A stretch of DNA of 64,000 nucleotides, from NCBI RefSeq assembly GCF_010501055.1, contig NZ_QVMO01000006.1, positions 26,873 through 90,872 of the forward strand, read 5' to 3'. Shown piece after piece: positions 55,466 through 64,000 of this stretch. The translations under genes and the position numbers were made by a program. Under the pieces are notes generated by a model, which did not search any database, was not told where the DNA came from, and worked only from the letters and a program-made list of their open reading frames with translations. The first letter of the stretch is position 1. Each line of letters starts with the position of its first letter. Source of the DNA: Dysgonomonas sp. 521 (GTDB taxonomy: Bacteria; Bacteroidota; Bacteroidia; Bacteroidales; Dysgonomonadaceae).

Positions 55466-58400
55466 ATGAAGAAACCAAAAACCAAGAAAATGTCTATGGG
55501 TCTTCTATCCCTCAACATATTTTTTATATGTTTTTTGTTGGGTAGTTTTTGTACGGCACAGGGTGCCATAACTCAGGATCCTGGAAAAATAACAGTCTCC
55601 GGGACTGTTACAGATACAAAAGGAGAACCTCTTATCGGGGTGTCTGTCGTGCTTAAGAATGCTGATGTACATACAGGAACCATTACAGATATAGATGGTA
55701 AATACTCTTTGCCAAATATTCCATCAAATGGAACATTAGAATTCTCCAGTGTTGGGATGACAAAGCAGCAAATTGCCATTAACAACCGGACTACGATTGA
55801 TGTAACTATGCAAGACGATGCTATTTTGCTTGGTGAAACAGTCGTAATAGGTTACGGCTCGGTAAAAAAGAGTGACTTGACGGGATCGGTAGCCAGCATC
55901 AAAGCCGATGCAATCAAAGATATTCCTGCTAACTCAGTTGAAGGTCTCTTGCAAGGCCGGGCAGCAGGATTGCAGATTATCAATTCTTCCCAAGACCCAG
56001 GTGCGGGGGCAACAGTTCGTATTCGTGGTGGTAGCTCATTGAGAGGATCAAATTCTCCACTAATAGTTGTTGATGGTTTTCCGCTTGGTGATGCCGGTGA
56101 TTTGAAACAAATCAATACACAAGATATTGTTTCAATGGAAATCTTAAAAGATGCTTCAGCTTCGGCTATATACGGTTCTCGCGGTGCGAATGGCGTAATC
56201 ATTGTAACAACCAGACAGGCGAAAACAGGAAAAACTGAAATCAACATCAGACAACAGACTACCTTGTCTCAATTTACATCAAAGTTTAATCTTTGGAGAG
56301 ATCCTGTACTTATGGCTACCCTTAGTAATGAGGCTTATACAAATGCAGGATGGGATCCTTTATATATTGGAGCCACTAATTCTACCGGAACATATTATCC
56401 ATCTATCAGCGAGTTGCAAACTACCTGGAAAACGAACACCAAATGGGATGACATCGTTTTTAGAGGAACACCGGTGTCCAACAATACTACGGTACAAATC
56501 AATAGTTCGACAGAAAGAACTAGCTTTAACCTGAGTGCCAACTATTATGATGAACAAGGGATATACATAGACGATGATTATTCCAAATTCGGATATAACC
56601 TTGGGATAAACCATAATCTGTTTTCTAACGTAAAGGTGAAGGTCTCAAATATTCTGTACAAGGGAAACAGGGATAATAATGGCGGTCTTGCATATTGGCG
56701 AAACCCGATCTACCCGGTTTACAATGAAGATGGGAGCTACTTTAAAGCAAGTGAACTCGATTATGAAAACCCGGTGGCTATCAGCAAAATGGTAAAGAAC
56801 AAAGTTGATATGCTGGATATGATGACATCAGGAGCATTAGAATGGGATATTATTGATGGATTGAAGTTTACGTCACAAGTTAATTATAAATACGGAAAAT
56901 CCACAACAGATCAATATTATCCGAAAACCTATACTAAACCGGGTACAGATAATGATGGACGTGGTGTTATCAGCAATTGGGAAAGTCAAAATTTTGTAAC
57001 AGAAAACTATCTCAACTTCAACAGGACTATTAATGAAAAGCACGAGTTAGGTATTATGGCAGGACACTCCTACGAATATTATAAAGAGAGATCCTCAAGC
57101 TTAACTGCAAACGGTTTTGTGAATGAAGCACTAAATAATGAAAATATGGGTGCCGGCGATCCTGAAAAAAATGGAATCGGTAATGGCTTTGGAGAATCCA
57201 AGCTCGTTTCAGGTATGGGTCGTATCAATTATACTTATGATAATAAATATCTGGCAACATTTACCTTCCGGGCAGATGGTTCATCCAAGTTTGGGGAGAA
57301 TAACAAATGGGCATATTTCCCATCAGGTGCATTAAGCTGGAAAGCGCAGGAAGAGGATTTCATAAAGAACCTAAATATCTTTGATGAATTAAAATTCCGA
57401 ATCAGCTATGGTGTATCAGGGAATCAGGGAATTGGATCTTATCAGACCTTAAGCAGATACAGTACATCTAAATATTATGATGATGGGGCATGGACAACAA
57501 CAATCGGTCCGGGTTATGTTTCCGGATGGATTGGAGATTATCTCTATCGTATTTGGGCGGGTATCCCCAACCCTGATTTGAAATGGGAAACTACAGCACA
57601 AGTAGACTTTGGTCTGGATATGGCATTCTTTAACCGCAGATTGCGTCTGACATTAGACTACTATGATAAACAAACCAAAGACCTTTTGCGTGAAAGAAAT
57701 CTTCCTATTTCTTCCAGTTATCAAAAAATGTGGGTGAATGATGGGGAAATTCAAAATCGCGGTTTCGAAGTTACAGTTGCAGGAGATATATACAATAATA
57801 AAGACTGGGATGTTTCGGGTACGCTTATGTTCTCGAGAAACCGTAATAAGGTAAAAAGCTTGGGTAACAGTGTGCAGTCCGGATTGAAAACCAATGATTT
57901 TTCAGGCCTTCAGTTCGAATATTTCGGGAACAATCTGGAGATGTATCGTGACTACACCAATATTCTGGCTATTGGCCAGCCAATCAATGTCTTTTACGGA
58001 TATAAGGTAGACGGTATAGTGCAATCATTACAAGAAGGCCTCGATGCCGGTTTATCAGGTGATTATGCACAGCCCGGCGAGTTTAAGTATATTGACATTG
58101 ATGGTGATGGTGCCATTACCGAATTGGACAAAGTAGTGATTGGAGATCCTAATCCGGACTTTATCGCCAGCCTTAATTTAAGCGCACGCTGGAAAAACCT
58201 GGATGCTTCAATTTTCTTGAATGCCGTAGTTGGAAATGATGTTTTGAATACAAAAGCATGGGGAGAACCGAGTACATCGCCTTTACGTTGGACTCCTGAT
58301 AATCCGACCAACAAATACCCTCGCCTGAGAGAAGGACGGCAGACCAGAATATCTGACTGGTGGGTACAAGATGGTTCATTCCTTCGCATTCAGGACGTAA

Positions 58401-58594
58401 GTGTCGGCTATACATTCAACCTGCCTAAACAAAAAGTTTTTGCATCCAAACTGAGAGTGTATATGAATGTTTCAAATCTATATACATTTACGAAATTCGA
58501 CGGTTACGATCCCGAAGTTGATCAGATGGGCGTTTATTACGGGGGCTATCCTCGACTCAGAAAATGGACTTTCGGATTGAATTTAACTTTCTAA
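55466..58594 (+). CDS. SusC-like TonB-dependent receptor (mannan locus)
   Basis: Outer-membrane importer of 1042 residues from the ATG at 55466. The frame stays open to a GTG at 55319 inside the GH130 gene, but the 49 extra residues overlap that gene and the predicted promoter. Signal peptide to about residue 31 (SFCTAQ), carboxypeptidase-regulatory-like domain (VSGTVTDTKGEPLIGVSV), TonB box region GETVVIGYGSVKKSDLTGS, plug (SPLIVVDGFPLG, LKDASASAIYGSRGANGV) and a barrel ending RKWTFGLNLTF. No STN domain, so regulation is by the AraC protein rather than by a sigma/anti-sigma pair. The susD gene follows after 12 bp. Confidence 0.95.
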   Translation: MKKPKTKKMSMGLLSLNIFFICFLLGSFCTAQGAITQDPGKITVSGTVTDTKGEPLIGVSVVLKNADVHTGTITDIDGKYSLPNIPSNGTLEFSSVGMTKQQIAINNRTTIDVTMQDDAILLGETVVIGYGSVKKSDLTGSVASIKADAIKDIPANSVEGLLQGRAAGLQIINSSQDPGAGATVRIRGGSSLRGSNSPLIVVDGFPLGDAGDLKQINTQDIVSMEILKDASASAIYGSRGANGVIIVTTRQAKTGKTEINIRQQTTLSQFTSKFNLWRDPVLMATLSNEAYTNAGWDPLYIGATNSTGTYYPSISELQTTWKTNTKWDDIVFRGTPVSNNTTVQINSSTERTSFNLSANYYDEQGIYIDDDYSKFGYNLGINHNLFSNVKVKVSNILYKGNRDNNGGLAYWRNPIYPVYNEDGSYFKASELDYENPVAISKMVKNKVDMLDMMTSGALEWDIIDGLKFTSQVNYKYGKSTTDQYYPKTYTKPGTDNDGRGVISNWESQNFVTENYLNFNRTINEKHELGIMAGHSYEYYKERSSSLTANGFVNEALNNENMGAGDPEKNGIGNGFGESKLVSGMGRINYTYDNKYLATFTFRADGSSKFGENNKWAYFPSGALSWKAQEEDFIKNLNIFDELKFRISYGVSGNQGIGSYQTLSRYSTSKYYDDGAWTTTIGPGYVSGWIGDYLYRIWAGIPNPDLKWETTAQVDFGLDMAFFNRRLRLTLDYYDKQTKDLLRERNLPISSSYQKMWVNDGEIQNRGFEVTVAGDIYNNKDWDVSGTLMFSRNRNKVKSLGNSVQSGLKTNDFSGLQFEYFGNNLEMYRDYTNILAIGQPINVFYGYKVDGIVQSLQEGLDAGLSGDYAQPGEFKYIDIDGDGAITELDKVVIGDPNPDFIASLNLSARWKNLDASIFLNAVVGNDVLNTKAWGEPSTSPLRWTPDNPTNKYPRLREGRQTRISDWWVQDGSFLRIQDVSVGYTFNLPKQKVFASKLRVYMNVSNLYTFTKFDGYDPEVDQMGVYYGGYPRLRKWTFGLNLTF

Positions 58595-58606
58595 AACCAG
58601 ACAGAC

Positions 58607-60121
58607 ATGAAAAATATATTTAAATCATTAATTATACTAAGTGTATTTATTTTCAGTGCATGCGACCTTACTGAAAAACCTTATGGATTTTATTCTGAAA
58701 GTAATTTCTATAAAACGGCAAATGATGCTGAATCGGCATTACGCTATGCTTATGGAGCAATGACTTATATTGAATATTCACGCTCGATATTCTTTCTCGG
58801 AGATATGCCTACCGAGGAAATGACAACAAAATCTGATGCCGGTGTGGATAACCGCAATCTGAATGAATGGAACGTTGCAAATTTTAATACAAATGGAACC
58901 CTTGAGCATTTTTTCCAGTATTCTTATGTTGGCATTAATCGCGCGAATGCTGTAATTAAAAACGTGCCCGATGGAGAATTTGACCAGTCCTATAAGGATC
59001 AGTTTCTGGGCGAAGCCCATTTCCTTCGTGCTTATAATTATTTTTCTCTTGTAAGAAATTTCGGTTTGGTTCCTATCCATAGCACTGTAGTGGAAACATT
59101 GGAGCAAACAAATTCGCCTTTAGCTCAGGATTTAGACGAAGTGTATGACTTAATTATTTCAGACTGTGAAACATCAATCAATTACCTCAAAAATACGGTT
59201 TACTCCACTCCTAAGATTGGGCGTGTAGATAGGGTAGCGGCTGAAGCTTTACTGGCAAAAGTGTATTTGTATATAGCTTCGGCTAAAGAAAACAATGTAT
59301 TACTTTATGGGGCAATGAATAAAAATGTGGATGACATGTATTCCAAAGCTGCTCATTATGCCAATGAAGTGATGACTAAACAAAGTACTTATGGTTTTGA
59401 AGATAACCTGATAGACTTGTACGATGTAGAAAATGCGCGTGGCAAAGAAAAAATATTTATCATGGGTATGGATCGTTCAGGAGTAGAAGAAGGTGAATAT
59501 TCAAAAATATCCAAGATGTTTATTCCTTATATGGAAGGAGCTAAAGTATATCTCAAACAAGGAGATGAAAACAAGTATATCCCTACACACGATGGTTGGG
59601 AAGAATATCAAACTGAAATAGATTTTTACAACAGTTTCGCCCCTGCTGATAAACGTAAAACACAGCTTATAGTAGATAAAGTTTATAATGAAGATGGGTC
59701 TTTGAAAGCCAGTTGGCCTGATAATGGAGTAAAATACCCATTCAGCAGAAAATATATCGACCCTCAGTTTATTGCCGACAAAACCAGTACTCGCCCTTAC
59801 CTCATCAGATATAGCGATATTGCTCTGGTATATGCAGAAGCAGCCGGACCGACAGCCGAGTCTTATAATTTGGTTAATTATATCCGCAACAGAGCCGGAT
59901 TAGGAAACTTACAACCGAATCTGAACAAAGCCGATTTCCGTGAAAAGATATACGAGGAGCGTAAATATGAAATGGCGTTCGAAGGAGACCGGATGTATGA
60001 CATCAGAAGGTGGAACCGCATATCCGGTATCCCGGAAACTGCCGGCCTGAGCGCCGAACAGTCGACATTTTATCCGATTCCTCAAGCAGAAATCGATCTG
60101 AATAATAGTATTAATAAATAA
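58607..60121 (+). CDS. SusD/RagB-family lipoprotein (mannan locus)
   Basis: Surface glycan-binding lipoprotein of 504 residues with the lipobox IFSAC at residue 19. SusD hallmarks are FLGEAHFLRAYNYFSLVRNFG, the helical segment VDRVAAEALLAKVYLYIAS and the C-terminal IYEERKYEMAFEGDRMYDI. Length is normal. It caps the SusC barrel and captures mannan fragments made by the GH26 enzyme. The next gene (surface lipoprotein) starts 12 bp after the stop, so the operon continues. Confidence 0.95.
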   Translation: MKNIFKSLIILSVFIFSACDLTEKPYGFYSESNFYKTANDAESALRYAYGAMTYIEYSRSIFFLGDMPTEEMTTKSDAGVDNRNLNEWNVANFNTNGTLEHFFQYSYVGINRANAVIKNVPDGEFDQSYKDQFLGEAHFLRAYNYFSLVRNFGLVPIHSTVVETLEQTNSPLAQDLDEVYDLIISDCETSINYLKNTVYSTPKIGRVDRVAAEALLAKVYLYIASAKENNVLLYGAMNKNVDDMYSKAAHYANEVMTKQSTYGFEDNLIDLYDVENARGKEKIFIMGMDRSGVEEGEYSKISKMFIPYMEGAKVYLKQGDENKYIPTHDGWEEYQTEIDFYNSFAPADKRKTQLIVDKVYNEDGSLKASWPDNGVKYPFSRKYIDPQFIADKTSTRPYLIRYSDIALVYAEAAGPTAESYNLVNYIRNRAGLGNLQPNLNKADFREKIYEERKYEMAFEGDRMYDIRRWNRISGIPETAGLSAEQSTFYPIPQAEIDLNNSINK

Positions 60122-60133
60122 GGCTAAAAAGAT

Positions 60134-61123
60134 ATGAGAACAATTATAAAATTAACTTTTATTGTATCTGCGCTTCTTATATTACAAAGTTGCCAGAAAG
60201 ATCCTCTCAATGATATTGAAGAAGGAGGGTGGAACAATGAACGCTCAGTAATTGACATTAAGTTCAAAGGTCAGATAGGAAATGCTGTAATTGAAAATAC
60301 AGATTCGGAAACAGGCAGGATCGAGTTTTCTGCAAATATGGCTGCGGTAACAGACCTTTCTAAAGTAGAAATCGAAAAGCTGGATATATCTTATCAGGGT
60401 AAGGTTTCGATTCAGACCGGGACAGCATTGGATTTCAATAATGCAGGCAGGTCTGCAAATATTACTGTTACTTCTCCTACGGGAAAAGACCGGATCTATA
60501 CCGTTTATATGAATGAATTTGATGAGTCTCTCGTCGGCACTTGGAGCATATCTTCCATGGCTTTATACGGCGGTGTAGAAGATTCTTGGTGGCGGACAGG
60601 ATTACTTACTTTTGGTGCTGATAATGACTATTGGGCCGATGGAAAAAACAATCCTGGAGCTGAATACGACAACACCCTGACCCTCACATTAGAAGGTGCC
60701 GACAACTCCGGAAACACCTATGGCACTTGTGTACATAGTGCAGGAGCCGACGGAAAATATGCGGATTTTGTATTTGCAGGCAGTCAAAACGGGAAAAATC
60801 CCGGCGTGGATGTTGATATGACAGATACCTATCGGAAAATACCAAAAGGCACAAGCAAATGGATTCGTAATTATTCGGCTGGCACAGTAACATTTACAGA
60901 TGAGGCTGGTAAAGAATATGTGGCAGCTTTTGAAAGTGCCGGCACTATTCAACTATCTGATTTGGATGCGAGCAGTGCAAATGATGTAAATATTACCATT
61001 CCCGAACATGCCTTCTCGTTTACATATCCGTTAGCGTGGGATTATTTCTCAGAATACAGTGTTTACGCTAAAGTTGTACTCAATCCCCGCAAATTCTTTA
61101 TCTTAGTGAATAAAATTGATTGA
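60134..61123 (+). CDS. Surface glycan-binding lipoprotein, DUF5018-like (SusE/F position)
   Basis: Predicted surface lipoprotein of 329 residues with the lipobox LLILQSC at residue 20. The first domain (about 35-125) has the repeat pattern of DUF5018-type proteins (VIDIKFKGQIGNAVIEN, VTSPTGKDRIYTVYMN). The second domain (about 130-329) is beta-rich, starting LVGTWSISSMALYGG and rich in Trp and Asp, and is not recognised. Position directly after susD is that of SusE/SusF-like glycan-binding proteins, so it probably binds mannan outside the cell. No catalytic motif is visible. Confidence 0.7.
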   Translation: MRTIIKLTFIVSALLILQSCQKDPLNDIEEGGWNNERSVIDIKFKGQIGNAVIENTDSETGRIEFSANMAAVTDLSKVEIEKLDISYQGKVSIQTGTALDFNNAGRSANITVTSPTGKDRIYTVYMNEFDESLVGTWSISSMALYGGVEDSWWRTGLLTFGADNDYWADGKNNPGAEYDNTLTLTLEGADNSGNTYGTCVHSAGADGKYADFVFAGSQNGKNPGVDVDMTDTYRKIPKGTSKWIRNYSAGTVTFTDEAGKEYVAAFESAGTIQLSDLDASSANDVNITIPEHAFSFTYPLAWDYFSEYSVYAKVVLNPRKFFILVNKID

Positions 61124-61125
61124 GA

Positions 61126-62658
61126 ATGAAATATACGATAAAGTCTCTTATATTGGTATTAATATGCATGTGTATGTGTTCGAGTTGCCGGAATAGTAAT
61201 ACTGTCAGGCTTGAAGTGACATCCGAAGTGATTAATGCCGGTTATCTGGGCAACGGAGTAGAATGGGATCCGTATGATGAAGCTGAAGCGTGGGGTGTAT
61301 CAATCTCCGAGGAGGACTGGCAAAAATTGTTCAAAAGGCTTGACTTTATGCGCATGGGCTATGTTCGCTGCATGATAAATAGCCCTTTCCGTTATTATGA
61401 CCCCGCTACAGGGAAATATGATAAGGAGAGAAATATCCACTCTATTTCTAAACTTCTCCGCTATTGCACCGATAACGATATTACTGTCATGTATGGAGAA
61501 TATAACCCGCCCACATGGGATATGAAAGATGACCAACGCTGGATAGATATGTCTGTCGATTATTTGAATTATCTAGTGGATGACTTAGGATTCAACTGCA
61601 TTAAATACTTTGCCATCTTCAACGAACCGGACGGGAACTGGGCTTCAACCAACGGCGATTACGAATTATGGAAATCTATATTGCTCCGTTTTGCTGATAA
61701 AATGAAAGAATATCCTGCATTGAACAAAGTGACATTTGCAGCTCCTGATGCTGTAATTAATTACAAGAACCCAGCAAGTGGGATTGATGCTATCGGATGG
61801 CTGGAAAAGACAGCCTCAGATGTTGATTCTTTAGTAGGTATTTATGACATTCATGCTTATCCGGGACAATGTGAGGTACGATCGGGGAGTTATGCCGAAA
61901 CTCTCGCTAAACATAAGGCTGCGATTCCTAAAGGAAAGAAGACCGTATTAGGAGAGGCCGGTTATAAATACTGGCACAACCCTCCGCAGGACTGGCTGAT
62001 TAGTGAAGAGATGCAACAGGCCGACTCGATTCTATGGAAAGAATATCAGCGTCGTGTCGAAGGGCATCCGTTTACAAAAGGTTCTGATTGCAACATGTTG
62101 GTATACGATTATTTTTATGGATTGGATATGCCCTTATTGTGCATGGAAGTAATGAATGCCGGATATTCGGGTATTGCTGCATGGATGCTGGATGATGCGA
62201 TGCATAGCAATTGGGATTCGGGCAAGACCGAAGATGTGAAAATATGGGGTATGTGGAATATCTTAGGCGAAGAAGTCTTTAACGACCCTTCACAGGAAGA
62301 GATACGTCCCTGGTATTATACATGGGCATTGATGTGCCGCTACTTCCCTGCCGGGAGCGATATCCTGCGGATCAATGGTAAATTACCCGAACATGTAAAA
62401 GCAGTGGCTTCCAAAACCGACTTGGGAAATACAATTGCATTGGTAAACTTCGGTGACGAAGAAGCCTCAATCGAAATATTACTGGAGAAAGACATGACTG
62501 ATGCAAAGATGTATCTGTATAAAGAAAATGACCGCAAGACAAACGAGTTCGGGCATCCTGTACCGGCTCAAAGCGGAATAAATATTACAGGAAAATATCT
62601 TGTAAAACTTGAGAGTCAAAGTTTTATTCTATTAACTGACATCAATTACAATGAATAA
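61126..62658 (+). CDS. Clan GH-A glycoside hydrolase lipoprotein, family unassigned
   Basis: Predicted lipoprotein of 510 residues (lipobox MCSSC at about 21). The ATG at 61126 is preferred to a TTG at 61120 that overlaps the previous stop. The TIM barrel has the two Glu of clan GH-A: E167 in YFAIFNEPDGNWAS as acid/base and E277 in KTVLGEAGYKYW as nucleophile, after strands such as IHAYPGQCEV. A C-terminal beta domain ends the protein (about 420-510). It is not obviously GH5, GH26, GH30 or GH39 by eye. Genes before and after are a mannan-binding lipoprotein and a GH26 mannanase, so an endo- or exo-beta-mannanase is the likely role. Confidence 0.75.
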   Translation: MKYTIKSLILVLICMCMCSSCRNSNTVRLEVTSEVINAGYLGNGVEWDPYDEAEAWGVSISEEDWQKLFKRLDFMRMGYVRCMINSPFRYYDPATGKYDKERNIHSISKLLRYCTDNDITVMYGEYNPPTWDMKDDQRWIDMSVDYLNYLVDDLGFNCIKYFAIFNEPDGNWASTNGDYELWKSILLRFADKMKEYPALNKVTFAAPDAVINYKNPASGIDAIGWLEKTASDVDSLVGIYDIHAYPGQCEVRSGSYAETLAKHKAAIPKGKKTVLGEAGYKYWHNPPQDWLISEEMQQADSILWKEYQRRVEGHPFTKGSDCNMLVYDYFYGLDMPLLCMEVMNAGYSGIAAWMLDDAMHSNWDSGKTEDVKIWGMWNILGEEVFNDPSQEEIRPWYYTWALMCRYFPAGSDILRINGKLPEHVKAVASKTDLGNTIALVNFGDEEASIEILLEKDMTDAKMYLYKENDRKTNEFGHPVPAQSGINITGKYLVKLESQSFILLTDINYNE

Positions 62659-63847
62659 GATGAATTTAGCTATATTAAGTCTTTGTTGCTCCCTTTTGTT
62701 TGGATCTTGCGGAGACAATGATAATGATGACAATGGAGGCGGAAAAGAGCCGGAAGTAAATAAGACAGAACTGTTGATAGTGGATAAGAATGCAACACAA
62801 GAGACTAAAGCTCTGTTAAGCAATCTTTGGGCTATACAAAAGAAAGGTTTTATGTTCGGTCATCACGACGATCTGTTATATGGACGCAAATGGCAAAATG
62901 CGCAAGGAGGGTCGGACACCAAAGACATTTGCGGAGATTATCCCGCAGTCTTTAGCATGGACTTTGGAGAAATAATGGACGATAGAAGCCAGGGCAGCAA
63001 CAACGGAGAAAATATTAAACGTACTATCAAAGAAGCCTATGCGCGAGGTGAAGTAATTATGGGGTGCATACATATATATAATCCGGTGACAGGGAAAGAT
63101 TTCTACGATGTTACGGGTCAACCCATAACCAAGATACTGACAGAAGGCAGCGATGCCAATATCAAATACAAAACCTGGCTCGACCGGCTGGCAGATTTCA
63201 CATTATCCTTAAAGGATAATAACGGGAAACCAATCCCTATCATCTTCCGGCCATATCACGAGCATAATGGCGATTGGTTCTGGTGGGGAGGAAAGAACTG
63301 TACCGATCAGGAATTCATTAAATTCTGGAGATTTACGGTAGAGTATTTACGCGATACTAAAAACGTTAAACAATTTCTCTATGCCTTTTCTCCGGATGCT
63401 CCAAGCCCGAGGACTGAACAAGAGTATTTTTACAGGTATCCGGGGGATAATTATGTAGACTTTTTAGGAGCAGATATTTATAATGGTGTAAATGCAACGA
63501 CTATGAGCCGTAATATGCAATTGCTGACAACATTGTCTGCCAAAAAGAAAAAGCCTTGTGGTGTTACAGAAACAGGCATAGAAGGAATCCGCCTGAATGG
63601 AACCGCAGTGACAGATTATTGGACAAAGCAGATAATGGCCCCTTACAAAACCGGAACCACTGTAAGCATGGTTGTTATGTGGCGTAACAAATATGATCCG
63701 AATGGAGAAGGCTATCACTACTATTCTGTGTTCAAAGGGGAATCATCTTCCTCCGATTTTATGAAGATGTATAATGATAACTTATCCATTTTCTCAAAAG
63801 ATTTGCCGGATATGTATACAATGGCTGAAGATGTGATTGTGAATTAA
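62651..63847 (+). CDS. GH26 endo-beta-1,4-mannanase lipoprotein
   Basis: Surface or periplasmic mannanase of 398 residues with a lipobox LLFGSC at residue 20, followed by an Asp-rich linker. GH26 motifs are complete: GFMFGHHDDLLYGRKW, CGDYPAVFSMDFGEIMDD, the acid/base E204 in FRPYHEHNGDWFWWGG, and the nucleophile E307 in CGVTETGIEG. Family enzymes cleave internal bonds of mannan, galactomannan or glucomannan. The start overlaps the previous stop by 8 bp (a second ATG is at 62660), so translation is coupled. It is the last gene of the mannan locus; an IS4-like element follows within 31 bp. Confidence 0.93.
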   Translation: MNKMNLAILSLCCSLLFGSCGDNDNDDNGGGKEPEVNKTELLIVDKNATQETKALLSNLWAIQKKGFMFGHHDDLLYGRKWQNAQGGSDTKDICGDYPAVFSMDFGEIMDDRSQGSNNGENIKRTIKEAYARGEVIMGCIHIYNPVTGKDFYDVTGQPITKILTEGSDANIKYKTWLDRLADFTLSLKDNNGKPIPIIFRPYHEHNGDWFWWGGKNCTDQEFIKFWRFTVEYLRDTKNVKQFLYAFSPDAPSPRTEQEYFYRYPGDNYVDFLGADIYNGVNATTMSRNMQLLTTLSAKKKKPCGVTETGIEGIRLNGTAVTDYWTKQIMAPYKTGTTVSMVVMWRNKYDPNGEGYHYYSVFKGESSSSDFMKMYNDNLSIFSKDLPDMYTMAEDVIVN

Positions 63848-63877
63848 ACCGGATCTTAATATATAAATTATCAATAG

Positions 63878-64000
63878 CGTCCTAAATAAAAAGTGAGAGG
63901 TTTTCGTTTTCTGTTCCTTAAAGTTACCTTTGAGGTGCAACACAAAAAACGAACCTCTCATGGCAAAAATAACATTATTCGCTCAAATTCTTAGCAAACT
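63878..64000 (+). mobile_element. Left end of an IS4-like insertion sequence
   Basis: Starts around gcgtcctaaataaaaagtg with a leader hairpin: gagaggttttcgtttt (63895-63910) against aaaaaacgaacctctc (63944-63959). The transposase start codon follows at 63960. The right end lies outside the window, so boundaries and target duplication cannot be checked. The left boundary is approximate. Confidence 0.6.
63960..64000 (+). CDS. IS4-family (DUF4372) transposase, N-terminus only
   Basis: The first 13 codons read MAKITLFAQILSK and run off the window. This start is typical of the DUF4372 N-terminal domain seen in IS4-like transposases of Bacteroidota, recognised from memory. The ATG lies one base after a perfect-looking leader stem, so translation start could be hidden in the hairpin when the message reads in from outside. 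Confidence 0.6.
   Translation, partial: MAKITLFAQILSK

Overview
The window looks like a chromosome segment of a glycan-degrading member of the Bacteroidota, probably Bacteroidales (a Dysgonomonas- or Parabacteroides-like organism is a guess). The grounds are three SusC/SusD pairs, a FecI/FecR pair, many lipoprotein glycoside hydrolases, AraC regulators, promoter -7 boxes of the TAnnTTTG type, few Shine-Dalgarno sequences, and numerous palindromic intergenic repeats. No CRISPR array, prophage or replication origin was seen.

Layout. (A) 1-8979: an enzyme cluster of a GH2 beta-mannosidase (5' end outside the window), a GH3 enzyme, a clan GH-D enzyme and a GH95 enzyme, with three palindromic repeat elements between them. 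(B) 9042-16663: housekeeping genes, almost all on the minus strand. They are a nucleoside kinase, asnA, an NlpE-like lipoprotein with a secreted heavy-metal-binding protein, gcvP and a metallo-beta-lactamase-fold hydrolase. A strange tRNA-Gly-like gene sits at their left edge. (C) 17003-44924: a large rhamnose-glycan utilisation locus. It holds an ECF sigma factor, a FecR anti-sigma factor, two tandem SusC/SusD pairs, a GH71/99-like protein, a GH78 rhamnosidase, a GH78-related enzyme, GH43, a DUF1680/GH127-like enzyme, an AraC regulator and a GH106 rhamnosidase. (D) 45228-51254: the rhamnose catabolic operon (kinase, isomerase, lactaldehyde reductase, symporter, aldolase). (E) 51716-63847: a beta-mannan utilisation locus with an AraC regulator, a sodium:solute symporter, a GH130 phosphorylase, SusC/SusD, a surface lipoprotein, an unassigned clan GH-A enzyme and a GH26 mannanase. 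(F) 63878-64000: the left end of an IS4-like insertion sequence.

How the parts fit. In C and D, surface SusCD complexes import rhamnose-rich oligosaccharides, periplasmic and surface enzymes release L-rhamnose, RhaT imports it, and RhaI/RhaB/RhaD plus lactaldehyde reductase convert it to glycolytic and fermentation products. In E, the GH26 enzyme cuts mannan at the surface, SusCD imports the fragments, the symporter takes small sugars into the cytoplasm and GH130 phosphorolyses mannosides there.

Most noteworthy: the tRNA-Gly-like gene has intact stems but has lost the D-loop and T-loop bases that normally pair with each other, and carries an ACC anticodon. Two 270-bp palindromic elements have inverted ends and 9-bp flanking direct repeats. 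A second mobile-like repeat family occurs twice. One SusD carries an inserted domain that looks like a carbohydrate-binding jelly roll.
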